Position numbers and translations under genes: made by a program. Shown piece by piece: positions 56,207 to 64,000 of a DNA stretch of 64,000 nucleotides. Source of the DNA: Polaromonas sp. JS666 (lineage in GTDB: Bacteria; Pseudomonadota; Gammaproteobacteria; Burkholderiales; Burkholderiaceae_C); assembly GCF_000013865.1 (NCBI RefSeq), contig NC_007948.1, positions 496,001 through 560,000 of the forward strand. The letters are read 5' to 3'. Position 1 is the first letter of the stretch. The number at the start of each line of letters is the position of its first letter. The notes below the pieces were generated by a model, which was not told the DNA's origin, did not search any database, and was given only the letters and a program-made list of their open reading frames with translations.

Positions 56207-57217
56207 ATGAACCAGCCCTCCCGACTGCCCCTGATCACCCGCCTGGCCGCCGCTGCGGCCCTGACGCTGGCCTCTGCCATGCTGCCCGTCGCGGCACAGC
56301 AGAAGCTGCAGATTGCCGGCAACTTTGCCTCGGAGCACCCGAGCAGCGTGGCGGTCGAACAGGTGTTCAAAAAAGAGGTTGCACGCCTGACCAACAACCA
56401 GCTGCAGGTCGATGTGTTTCCCGCCATGCAACTGGGCGGCGCCAAGGAGAACGTCGACGCCGTGCGCTCCGGCACACTGGCGCTGACCTGGGTCGGCGCC
56501 GCCTTCCTGTCGCGCATCGCGCCTGAACTCGAGGCGGTCAGCCTGCCCTTCGTGTTCGCAAACCGGCAAAGCGCGTTTCGGGTGATTGACGGTCCGGTCG
56601 GCGATGCCATCGACAGGAAGCTGGGCGACAAGGGCTTCATCTCGCTCGGCTGGATGGAGCTGGGCATGCGCAACGTCACCAACAGCCGGGGGCCGATCAA
56701 AAGCATGGCCGACCTCAAGGGCCTGAAGATCCGCCTGCAGCCCAACGAGACCCACCTGGCCACGTTCCGGGCGCTCGGCGCCAACCCGGTGGCGATGGAC
56801 GTCAAGGAGCTGTACTCGGCACTCGAGCAGCGTGTGGTGGATGCGCAGGAGAACCCGTACACCGTGATCTCGGCCGCGCGTTACAGCGAGGTGCAAAAAC
56901 AGCTGTCCAACAGCGGGCATTTCTTTGACCTCATTGCCGTGGTCGCGAGCAAAAAAGCCTTCGAGCAGCTCAAGCCCGAATACCAGAAGGCCATACGCGA
57001 AGCGATGACCGCCACCATTGCCTTTCAGCGCAAGCTGGCCGCCGAGGACGAGGCCAAGCGCCTGGCCGAACTGAAGGGCAAGATGACCTACACCGAAATC
57101 ACGCCTGCCGCGCTGGAGGAAATGCGCCGCGCGACCGCCCCCGTCATCGAGGACGTGAAGAAGCGTGCCGGCGCTGACCTGGTGAACCAAGTGCTGGCCG
57201 AAGCCGCCAGGCGCTGA
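56207..57217 (+). CDS. TRAP transporter solute-binding protein (DctP), first system
   Basis: A 336-residue periplasmic receptor with a signal peptide ending VAAQQ near residue 32. Family text includes AMQLGGAKENVDAVRSGTLA, the carboxylate-binding Arg in LKGLKIRLQPNETH, and the GANPVAMDVKELYSALEQ stretch. ATG 56207 fits the signal peptide. It starts a DctP-DctQ-DctM set. Confidence 0.92.
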   Translation: MNQPSRLPLITRLAAAAALTLASAMLPVAAQQKLQIAGNFASEHPSSVAVEQVFKKEVARLTNNQLQVDVFPAMQLGGAKENVDAVRSGTLALTWVGAAFLSRIAPELEAVSLPFVFANRQSAFRVIDGPVGDAIDRKLGDKGFISLGWMELGMRNVTNSRGPIKSMADLKGLKIRLQPNETHLATFRALGANPVAMDVKELYSALEQRVVDAQENPYTVISAARYSEVQKQLSNSGHFFDLIAVVASKKAFEQLKPEYQKAIREAMTATIAFQRKLAAEDEAKRLAELKGKMTYTEITPAALEEMRRATAPVIEDVKKRAGADLVNQVLAEAARR

Positions 57218-57243
57218 CCCGGCCGGCACGCAAGGAGACCGCT

Positions 57244-57774
57244 ATGACAACGGAAACAATCGCGCTTGAACCGGTCGTGCCCGCAGGCTGGGCCGGGCGC
57301 GCACTCGACGGGCTGAACCGGCTCATCACCGGCGTGCTGCTCGCCACGGTAGCGGTGATGGTGAGCGTCGTGTCGGCGCAGGTTGCGCTGCGCTATGGCT
57401 TGAATCGCTCGATCGACTGGGCCGACGAGATCGGACGCCTGGCTTTCGTCTGGTCCATCTTTCTGGCGATCCCGCTGGGGGTGCGCCAGGGCGCGCATAT
57501 TGGCATCGACATCATGGTCGACAAGTTGCCAGCCCGCTGGCGCGGCGCGCTCAAGCGGGCCGGCGCGGCCCTGTGCGCCGCCATGATGTTTGCGATTGCC
57601 TGGGCGGCCTTCCGTGTGGCGCGCGAGCAATGGGATGAACTGATGGCGACGGTGGACTGGAGTGTCGGCTGGTTCATTGTGCCGGTGGGCCTGGGCGCGC
57701 TGCTGAGCGCGCTGCACCTGGTGCGCATCGTCATCGCGGGTGCGCCTGTGCAGGCGCTGGGGAGTGCCGAATGA
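57244..57774 (+). CDS. TRAP transporter small permease (DctQ), first system
   Basis: A 176-residue four-helix membrane protein; RYGLNRSIDWADEIGRLAFV and GAHIGIDIMVDKLP are typical DctQ motifs. AAGGAG precedes ATG 57244. It overlaps the large permease by four bases. Confidence 0.9.
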   Translation: MTTETIALEPVVPAGWAGRALDGLNRLITGVLLATVAVMVSVVSAQVALRYGLNRSIDWADEIGRLAFVWSIFLAIPLGVRQGAHIGIDIMVDKLPARWRGALKRAGAALCAAMMFAIAWAAFRVAREQWDELMATVDWSVGWFIVPVGLGALLSALHLVRIVIAGAPVQALGSAE

Positions 57775-59051
57775 GTCTCGCCGTCGTCATTGCCTTCATG
57801 CTGCTGGCCCTGCTCGGGCTGCCGATCGCCTTTGCGATGGGCGTGGCCGCGCTCGGCGCCCTCTGGTACAGCGGGGTGGATTTTTCGATGGTGCCGCAGC
57901 GCATGATGCACGCCGTCAACTCCTTTCCGCTGATGTCCATCCCCTTCTTTATGCTGGCCGGCGAGCTGATGATCAAGGCCGGCATCGTTGAGCGGCTCAT
58001 CGCGCTGGCCAACACCATGGTCGGCCGGGTGCGCGGCGGCATGGCGCATGTCACCATGCTGTCGGGCGCGGGCCTGGCTACCGTGTCCGGTGCTGCCGTG
58101 TCGGATGCGAGCGCGCTGTCGTCGATGCTGGTCCCCTCGCTGACGAAAATCTACGACAAGGGTTTCGCCACCGCCATCGTCGCGGCGGCAGCCAACCTCG
58201 GGCCCATCATCCCGCCTTCCGGCGCGATGATCGTCTACGCCTTCATGGCCGGCTCGTCTGTGTCGGTGGGCGGCATGTTCATGGCCGGCGTAGTGCCGGG
58301 CCTGCTGATCACCTTCGGTTTCATCGCGCTGTGCTCGTGGATCGCCACGCGCCGCGGCTGGGCCGCCACCGGTGAGCCCTTCCGGCTGGCCACCGTGCTG
58401 GCCGAGCTGCGCCGGTCGCTGATTGTGCTGGCCATGCCGGTCCTGGTGATCGGTGGCATCGTCGGCGGCGCCTTCACCGCCACCGAGGGCTCGGCGATCG
58501 CGGTGGTTTACTCCACGGCGCTGGGCTTCTTTGTCACCCGCACGCTCAAGCTGGCCGACCTGCCCGGCATCGTGGTGCGTGCAGCCATCACCTCGGCCAT
58601 GGTGGGCGCGCTGATCGCCTTTGCCTCCATCATCACCTACCTGATGACGGTAGACCTGCTGCCGCAGCAACTCTCCGAATTGCTGCGCAGCCTCACCACC
58701 AGCCCGCTCGTCTTTCTGGTCCTGGTCTCGGTGTTGTTGTTCGTCGTTGGCATGTTCCTGGAGTCGAACGCGGCCTACATCATGCTGGTGCCGCTGCTGC
58801 ATCCGATTGCGCTGCAATACGGCATTGATCCCTTGCACTTCGGATTCCTGTTCGTGCTCAACCTCGTGATCGGCATGCTCACGCCGCCCGTCGGGGTGGT
58901 GCTGTTCGCCGTCTGCGGCATCACCGGCGTGCGCATGCGCGAGCTGGTCAGCAACCTCTGGCCCTTCATCGTGCTGATGTACGGCGTGCTCGTGCTGTGC
59001 ATGCTGGTGCCTTCCTTCGTCACTGCGCTGCCGCACGCGCTCGGCTACTGA
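57771..59051 (+). CDS. TRAP transporter large permease (DctM), first system
   Basis: A 426-residue, 12-helix permease that uses the sodium gradient. SFPLMSIPFFMLAGELMIKA, IIPPSGAMIVYAFMAGSSV and MLTPPVGVVLFAVCGITG are the classic DctM motifs. Together with the preceding two genes it forms a full importer, directly followed by a second full set. Confidence 0.93.
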   Translation: MSLAVVIAFMLLALLGLPIAFAMGVAALGALWYSGVDFSMVPQRMMHAVNSFPLMSIPFFMLAGELMIKAGIVERLIALANTMVGRVRGGMAHVTMLSGAGLATVSGAAVSDASALSSMLVPSLTKIYDKGFATAIVAAAANLGPIIPPSGAMIVYAFMAGSSVSVGGMFMAGVVPGLLITFGFIALCSWIATRRGWAATGEPFRLATVLAELRRSLIVLAMPVLVIGGIVGGAFTATEGSAIAVVYSTALGFFVTRTLKLADLPGIVVRAAITSAMVGALIAFASIITYLMTVDLLPQQLSELLRSLTTSPLVFLVLVSVLLFVVGMFLESNAAYIMLVPLLHPIALQYGIDPLHFGFLFVLNLVIGMLTPPVGVVLFAVCGITGVRMRELVSNLWPFIVLMYGVLVLCMLVPSFVTALPHALGY

Positions 59052-59109
59052 ATTCATTTCCCGCGACCTGTCGCAATCTTTCATCAACTTTTAACCACTG
59101 GAGCTCACC

Positions 59110-60165
59110 ATGTCATACCGTTCCCGCTTCAAGATTCTTGCCGCCGTGGCCGCGCTGGCCGCGACGCTGGTTCTGCCTGCGCACGCCCAGGAAAAAATCA
59201 AGTTCAAGGCCATCGGCCAGCCCCTGGCCACCGGCCTGATCCAGAAGAACAAGGAGCAGCCCTTCTTCGAGAATTTCGCCGCCAAAACCGGCCTGCCGAT
59301 CGAGGTGGACTACAAGCCCATCGACACGCTGGGCATCAAGGACACCGAGCAGCTTCGGGTCATGAAGGCCGGCCTCTTTGACATCGTGTCGCTGCGGGTC
59401 TCGCAGAACTCGCGTGATGAGCCCACCATCCTCGGTCTGGATCTCGTCGGCGCCAGCCCCGACTACGCCACCGGCCGCAAGGTGGCCAAAGCCTATTTCG
59501 ACACGGTGGACGCACGCCTGCAGCAGCAATTCAATGTCAAGCTGCTGGGCGTGTGGCCGTTCGGCCCGCAGATCCTCTTTTGCAAGAAGCCGATCGCCAA
59601 GCTGGCCGACATCAAGGGCATGAAGGTCCGCGTGTATGACCAAAACCTGGCCAAGTTCATCGAGCTGGTCGGGGGCACACCGGTGCCGGTGTCATTCGCT
59701 GACACCCACCAGTCGCTGTCGCTGGGCGTGGTCGATTGCGCGATCACCGGTCCGAGCTCCGCCAACTCGGCAGGCTGGCCTGAGGTGACCACGCACCAGC
59801 TGCCGCTGGGATTCCAGATGGCGCTCAATGGCTATGCCATTTCCCTGAAAGCCTGGAACCAGCTCAAGCCTGACCAGCAGGTCAAATTGAAGGCGGCGTT
59901 CGACAAGCTCACCGACGAGATCTGGACCTACTCGGAGGAGCTATTCCAGGACGCGCTGAATTGCAACGCCGGCAAGGACCCCTGCACCACCGGCAAGAAG
60001 TTCAAACTCGTCAACGTGGCCGTGACGCCGGCAGATGGTGAACTGGTGCGCAGCGCAGTCACCAAGGTTTCGCTGCCAACCTGGGCCGAAGTCTGTGATA
60101 AATCCAACCCGGGCTGCTCCCAGAAGTGGCACGCCCAGGTCGCACCGGTGCTGGGTCTGAAATGA
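59110..60165 (+). CDS. TRAP transporter solute-binding protein (DctP), second system
   Basis: A 351-residue receptor with a signal peptide (cleavage after AHA near residue 26). It differs strongly from the first DctP. KGMKVRVYDQNLAKFIELVG and SLGVVDCAITGPSSANSAGW mark the binding-domain core. Four Cys (CNAGKDPC and CDKSNPGC) in the C-terminal third suggest one or two disulfides, which is uncommon for DctP. Confidence 0.9.
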   Translation: MSYRSRFKILAAVAALAATLVLPAHAQEKIKFKAIGQPLATGLIQKNKEQPFFENFAAKTGLPIEVDYKPIDTLGIKDTEQLRVMKAGLFDIVSLRVSQNSRDEPTILGLDLVGASPDYATGRKVAKAYFDTVDARLQQQFNVKLLGVWPFGPQILFCKKPIAKLADIKGMKVRVYDQNLAKFIELVGGTPVPVSFADTHQSLSLGVVDCAITGPSSANSAGWPEVTTHQLPLGFQMALNGYAISLKAWNQLKPDQQVKLKAAFDKLTDEIWTYSEELFQDALNCNAGKDPCTTGKKFKLVNVAVTPADGELVRSAVTKVSLPTWAEVCDKSNPGCSQKWHAQVAPVLGLK

Positions 60166-60812
60166 GCGGGAGTACCATTCTCAACCGGGGCCGGCCGGCC
60201 CCGGCACCTCAAATAAAGGCGGTCGACATGAAAGACCATATCGAACGGGTACTGGCCGCAGTGTTCGGCGGCATTTTCCTGCTGCTGGCCTGCGTGGTGG
60301 CCGTCGAGACCATCTCCCGCAAGGTGTTCAACGTGTCGCTGCAGGGTGCTGACGAGCTGGGCGGCTATGCCCTGGCCGTGGGCTCGACCATCGCCTTCAG
60401 CCTGGCACTGATGGGGCGCAATCACATTCGGGTGGATGTGTTCCATGAGCGCTTTCCCCGCGCCATGCAGGCCTTCCTGAACTGGTTCTCCATCGTCACG
60501 CTGGCCTCCTTTGGCACGTTCGTGGCCTGGATTGCAACCAAGGTCATCACCGACACCCTGCAGTACGGCAGCACGGCGCAGACACCCTGGGCCACGCCGC
60601 TGATCTGGCCGCAGGCGGTCTGGTACGCCGGCCTGGTGATTTTCGCCATGGTGTCTATCGGCTACGCGCTGCGCGCCAGCTGGCTGCTCCTGACAAAGCG
60701 TGTCGACACGCTGAACCATGACTTCCATCCGAAGAGCGCCAAGGAAGAGCTGAAGGAAGAGCTCGATGACCTGGCCCAGCGCCAGTCCACAGAACAGGGA
60801 GCACAGCCATGA
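60162..60812 (+). CDS. TRAP transporter small permease (DctQ), second system
   Basis: A 216-residue DctQ with four helices and an extended acidic tail (AKEELKEELDDLAQRQS). ATG 60162 overlaps the stop of the binding-protein gene (ATGA); ATG 60228 would remove a non-family N-terminus. GADELGGYALAVGSTIAF and GRNHIRVDVFHERFP are family motifs. It overlaps the DctM gene by four bases. Confidence 0.88.
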   Translation: MSGSTILNRGRPAPAPQIKAVDMKDHIERVLAAVFGGIFLLLACVVAVETISRKVFNVSLQGADELGGYALAVGSTIAFSLALMGRNHIRVDVFHERFPRAMQAFLNWFSIVTLASFGTFVAWIATKVITDTLQYGSTAQTPWATPLIWPQAVWYAGLVIFAMVSIGYALRASWLLLTKRVDTLNHDFHPKSAKEELKEELDDLAQRQSTEQGAQP

Positions 60813-62101
60813 GCATCGGACTGTTTGGAATTGCATTCGTCGTGATGCTTGGCATGATGCTGGTCGGCATTCCGATCGCCGTCTCGATGGCGGCGGTGGG
60901 GATCGTGGGGGGCATCGCCGCTTACGGCATCCCCTTCATGGACTCGATCGCGCCCGTGGTCTGGGGTGTGCACAACGAGAACCTGCTGACCTCGATCCCG
61001 CTGTTCATCCTGCTGGGCGAGTTGCTGCTGCGCTCGGGCATTGCCGATCGCATGTACATTGCCCTGTCGGCCTGGCTCGGGCGCCTGCCGGGCGGCCTGC
61101 TGCATACCAACATCGGCAGTTGCGCGCTGTTCGCCGCGACCTCCGGTTCGTCGGTGGCCACGGCGGCTACCGTGGGTACCGTTGCGCTGCCGTCCCTGCA
61201 AAAACGCGGCTACCCCATGCGCGCCTCGCTGGGCACGCTGGCAGCGGGCGGCACCCTGGGCATCCTGATCCCGCCCAGCGTGAACATGATCGTCTACGGC
61301 TCGCTGACCAACAACTCGATCGGCAAGCTCTTCATCGCCGGCATCATTCCCGGTCTGATGCTGACGGGCTGCTTCATGCTCTACATCGCCGTGTCGTCGC
61401 TGATGAGCGGTAACGCCATGCGTGAGCCCAAGGTGCCGATGGCCGACAAGCTGCGCTCGCTGGTGCATCTGGTGCCGCCCATGGTCGTGTTCGGCATCGT
61501 GATGGGCAGCCTGTACTTCGGCATTGCCACCACCACCGAAAGCGCGGCGCTGGGCGTGATCGCGGCCCTGGGCTTTGTGGTGCACTCGGGCAAGATGAGC
61601 CGCGAACTGCTGCGCACCTGCTTCATCTCCACGGCGCGCGTCAGCGGCATGATCCTGCTGATCATCACCGCAGCCTTCATCCTCAACCTGACCATCAGCC
61701 TGACCGGCGTCGCCGAGGCGATGACCAAGTGGGTGGCGGGCCTGGGCCTGTCGGCAACTGGGCTGATCCTGGCGCTGATCGTGTTCTACCTGATTCTCGG
61801 CATGTTCATGGATGTGCTGTCGATGCAGGTGGCGACCATCCCGATCACCTACCCGATCGCTACGGCGCTGGGCGTGGACCCGATCTGGTTCGGTATCTTC
61901 ATCGTGCTGATGTGCGAGCTGGGGCTGATCACGCCACCGGTGGGCATGAACCTGTTCGTGGTGCACGGCATCCGGCCCGACAAGGGCGGCATCGAGGACG
62001 CGATCTGGGGGGCGCTGCCCTACGCCCTGATCATGATCCTGTTCACCTTGCTCATCATGGTGTGGCCGCAGATTGTCACCTGGCTGCCGGCCCACATGTG
62101 A
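60809..62101 (+). CDS. TRAP transporter large permease (DctM), second system
   Basis: A 430-residue permease with SIPLFILLGELLLRSGIADR, TLGILIPPSVNMIVYGSLT and LGLITPPVGMNLFVVHGI motifs. Completes the second TRAP importer. An amidase gene follows after 13 bases, so the imported compound may be an amide that the enzyme cleaves. Confidence 0.93.
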   Translation: MSIGLFGIAFVVMLGMMLVGIPIAVSMAAVGIVGGIAAYGIPFMDSIAPVVWGVHNENLLTSIPLFILLGELLLRSGIADRMYIALSAWLGRLPGGLLHTNIGSCALFAATSGSSVATAATVGTVALPSLQKRGYPMRASLGTLAAGGTLGILIPPSVNMIVYGSLTNNSIGKLFIAGIIPGLMLTGCFMLYIAVSSLMSGNAMREPKVPMADKLRSLVHLVPPMVVFGIVMGSLYFGIATTTESAALGVIAALGFVVHSGKMSRELLRTCFISTARVSGMILLIITAAFILNLTISLTGVAEAMTKWVAGLGLSATGLILALIVFYLILGMFMDVLSMQVATIPITYPIATALGVDPIWFGIFIVLMCELGLITPPVGMNLFVVHGIRPDKGGIEDAIWGALPYALIMILFTLLIMVWPQIVTWLPAHM

Positions 62102-62114
62102 GGACTGAACACGA

Positions 62115-63521
62115 ATGATAGACAAGGACTTGTGGCGCCTGGGCGCCGTTGAGCTGGGTCAGCGCTTTCGCGAGCGCTCCCTCACGCCGCTGGCGGTGGC
62201 CCAGGCCTGCCTGGCACGGCTGGAAGCGGTGAACCCGCGGCTGAACGCGGTCATTGCACGGCGTGACGAGCAGTTTCTGGCGGAGGCCAAGGCCGCCACG
62301 GAGCGCCATGCGCGCGGACAGCCGCTGTCCGCGCTGGACGGCATTCCGCTCACCGTGAAGGACAGCCTCTACCTGGCCGACCTGCCGACCACCTGCGGCA
62401 CGGCGGCGCTGCGCGAGCACCGGCCCGGCCACGACGAGCTGGCCGCCGCGCGGGCCCGCGCCGGTGGTGCCCTGATCATCGGTAAGACCAATGTGCCCGA
62501 GTTCGCCAATGACGGCTACACGGCCAACCCGCTGTTCGGCGTTACCGGCAATCCCTGGGCTCCGGAGCTCACGCCCGGCGGCTCCAGCGGCGGTGCGGTG
62601 GCCGCCGTGGCCGCCGGCATTGCGCCGCTGGCGATCGCGCAGGACGGCGGCGGCTCGATCCGCCGCCCGGCCTCGCACACCGGGCTGGTCGGCCTCAAGC
62701 CCTCGCTCAGCGCCTGGCCGCGCGAGCACGCGCTGCCCGGCCTGCTGCTGGACTTTGACTGCATCGGCCCGGTGGCGCGCACGGTGGCCGACGCGCGCTT
62801 GCTGTTCGAAGCCCTGCGTGGTCCCTCGCCGGCGGACCGTTCCTCGATGGCGGCGGCCTGGGCAGCGGCGCAGCCCCGGCCTGCGGGCTCGCTGCGCGTG
62901 CTCTACGTCGAGCGGCTGAACGCGAACCCGCTGGACCCGCAGATCGCCGCCAGTTGCCTTCACGCCGTGCAGCGACTCGCTGCGCTGGGCCACCGCGTCG
63001 AGCCTGGCGAGTTGCCGCTGGACGTGCGGTTCATGACCGAGGCGTGGCCGCAAATCGGCCAGGTGGGCCTGGCCGCGATGTTTGACCAGCATCCCGATTG
63101 GGAAGCCCAGGCCAGCCCCAAATACCGCGAGGCAGCCGAGGCAGGCCGTCGCGTCTCGGGCTCGCGGGTTTGGCAGATCATGGAAGGGGTGAGGCGCCTG
63201 CGCCGCGAAAGCGCCGCGCTGTTCGAGCGTATCGACGTGGTGGTCATGCCCGCTGCCGCCGCGCTGCCCTGGCCGGCTCACGAGCCCTATCCGTCTGTCA
63301 TCGACGGCCAGCCCGTTGGCCCGCGCGGCCATGCAGCCTACACCGGTTGGGTCAACGCGGCCGGCCTGCCGGGCCTGGCCGTGCCCTGCGAGCCGTCACG
63401 CGAAGGCCTGCCCATCGGCATGCAAATGATTGGTGCTTACGGCGCCGATGATCAGCTGCTCGATCTCGGCGCCAGCTACGAGGCGGCGCATCCATGGAGC
63501 GGGCGCTGGCCTGCCCTTTAA
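62115..63521 (+). CDS. Amidase signature family hydrolase
   Basis: A 468-residue amidase with the Ser-cisSer-Lys triad: Lys82 (LTVKDSLY), Ser157 (PGGSSGGAVAA) and Ser181 (DGGGSIRRPA). It cleaves linear amides to acid and ammonia. In the operon with hydantoinase and TRAP genes it could hydrolyse a carbamoyl or amide intermediate. AGGACTGAACACGA precedes ATG 62115. Confidence 0.92.
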   Translation: MIDKDLWRLGAVELGQRFRERSLTPLAVAQACLARLEAVNPRLNAVIARRDEQFLAEAKAATERHARGQPLSALDGIPLTVKDSLYLADLPTTCGTAALREHRPGHDELAAARARAGGALIIGKTNVPEFANDGYTANPLFGVTGNPWAPELTPGGSSGGAVAAVAAGIAPLAIAQDGGGSIRRPASHTGLVGLKPSLSAWPREHALPGLLLDFDCIGPVARTVADARLLFEALRGPSPADRSSMAAAWAAAQPRPAGSLRVLYVERLNANPLDPQIAASCLHAVQRLAALGHRVEPGELPLDVRFMTEAWPQIGQVGLAAMFDQHPDWEAQASPKYREAAEAGRRVSGSRVWQIMEGVRRLRRESAALFERIDVVVMPAAAALPWPAHEPYPSVIDGQPVGPRGHAAYTGWVNAAGLPGLAVPCEPSREGLPIGMQMIGAYGADDQLLDLGASYEAAHPWSGRWPAL

Positions 63522-63564
63522 GACAGTTAGTTAACAATTTCAATACATCCAAAGAGACAACACC

Positions 63565-64000
63565 ATGCAAAGACGTCATTTCATCCAGGCAACCGGCGCA
63601 GGCGCCGCAGTGCTGGCCCTGCCTGCGCTGCGCGCGCAAAGCTGGCCCTCGGGGCCCATCCGCATCGTCGTTGGTTTTCCGCCCGGCGGCGGGGCCGATG
63701 CGCTGGCCCGCGTGGTGGGCCTGAAACTCAGCGCCCTGTGGAACCAGCCCGTCGTCATCGAAAACAAGGCCGGTGCGTCCGGTACCCTGGCTGCCGAATA
63801 CGTGGCCCAGCAGGCGAGCGACGGCACCACCTTGCTGCTGACCACCATCAACAGCCATGCCCTGGCGCCCGCCGTGCTGCCAAAGCTGCGCTACCACCCG
63901 GAGCGCGACTTCGTGCCGGTGGCGCTGCTGGGCCTGACGCCCAACCTGCTGATCGCCGGGGCCGTCCAGCCGGCCAGGACCGTGAAGGACCTGGTGGCCT
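63565..64000 (+). CDS. Bug-family tripartite tricarboxylate binding protein, 3'-truncated by window edge
   Basis: The first 145 codons of a periplasmic receptor of the TctC/Bug type. The signal has RRHFIQATGAGAAVLALP (Tat-like), then WPSGPIRIVVGFPPGGGADA, the signature of the family. The rest lies outside the window. Bug receptors are very numerous in Burkholderiales and often work with a shared TctAB permease encoded elsewhere. This is a third import route in the cluster. Confidence 0.9.
   Translation, partial: MQRRHFIQATGAGAAVLALPALRAQSWPSGPIRIVVGFPPGGGADALARVVGLKLSALWNQPVVIENKAGASGTLAAEYVAQQASDGTTLLLTTINSHALAPAVLPKLRYHPERDFVPVALLGLTPNLLIAGAVQPARTVKDLVA

Noticed and set aside
57393..59087. 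A very long open frame on the minus strand (over 560 codons), rich in His, Gln, Asp and Gly
   Set aside because: It is antisense to clear DctQ and DctM genes; high GC at third positions leaves the opposite frame open. The composition is not protein-like.
60662..62125. Second long antisense frame over the other DctM gene
   Set aside because: Same cause: shadow of a high-GC membrane-protein gene, with the same unnatural His/Gln-rich text.

Overview
The window looks like part of a chromosome from a beta-proteobacterium of the Burkholderiales, most likely a Comamonadaceae member of the Polaromonas/Variovorax/Rhodoferax type. This rests on the gene order of the ribosomal block, the glp-type glycerol ABC operon with its DUF2160 protein, many Bug/TRAP/LysR genes, high GC, and short GC-rich intergenic repeats. 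The genus is an inference, not a measurement.

Layout. 1-6.7 kb: the 3' part of a glycerol ABC uptake operon (ATPase fragment, two permeases, DUF2160 membrane protein, periplasmic binding protein), then three identical 77-bp tandem repeats and glpD. 7.0-16.2 kb: a strong sigma70-type promoter and the spc/alpha ribosomal block (rplN to secY, infA, rpmJ, rpsM, rpsK, rpsD, rpoA, rplQ), with a textbook terminator hairpin between rpsK and rpsD, closed by an initiator tRNA. 16.2-20.9 kb: a four-gene overlapping operon (DUF3348, a MotA/TolQ-like DUF802 protein with a very long coiled coil, a MotB-like OmpA protein, DUF2894). Its core resembles the ZorAB motor of Zorya defence and is the most interesting system here. 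21-33.4 kb: a patchwork accessory zone with dodecin, a tautomerase, LysR regulators each next to an enzyme cluster (SDR, AhpD-like CMD proteins, DMT exporter, peroxiredoxin, alpha/beta hydrolase, HbpS-like protein), remnants of IS4 and IS66 elements, and several decaying genes. 33.4-37.8 kb: a sigma54-controlled haloacid uptake and dehalogenation unit (DUF485, ActP-like symporter, L-2-haloacid dehalogenase, divergent PAS-AAA+ activator). 37.9-40.6 kb: a TetR repressor opposite a ketopantoate-reductase-like gene and a mandelate-racemase-like enolase. 40.9-42 kb: a scar made of broken genes (truncated IS6 transposase, an inverted near-identical copy of part of the LysR gene at 27.2 kb, the end of a class I fumarase). 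42-47.4 kb: a redox module (CcdA-thioredoxin fusion, Met-rich MXKDX protein, YedY-like molybdoenzyme, cytochrome b, divergent two-component system) that fits the known MrpX/YedY1/YedZ1 hypochlorite-scavenging scheme. 47.5-50.7 kb: HxlR regulator, MFS exporter and a Tat-exported alpha/beta hydrolase. 50.7-64 kb: a catabolic cluster for a cyclic amide/ureide-like or related carboxylate compound: class V aminotransferase, GntR regulator, arylmalonate-decarboxylase-like protein, hydantoinase, hydantoin-racemase-like protein lacking both cysteines, two complete TRAP transporters in tandem, an amidase and the start of a Bug-type binding protein.

How the parts fit. The glycerol operon imports glycerol and GlpD oxidises glycerol 3-phosphate. 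The ribosomal block is housekeeping. The accessory zone mixes electrophile/oxidant defence with clear signs of IS-driven rearrangement, including three genes broken by single in-frame stop codons. All functions are assigned from sequence features and remembered family traits; no search was run.
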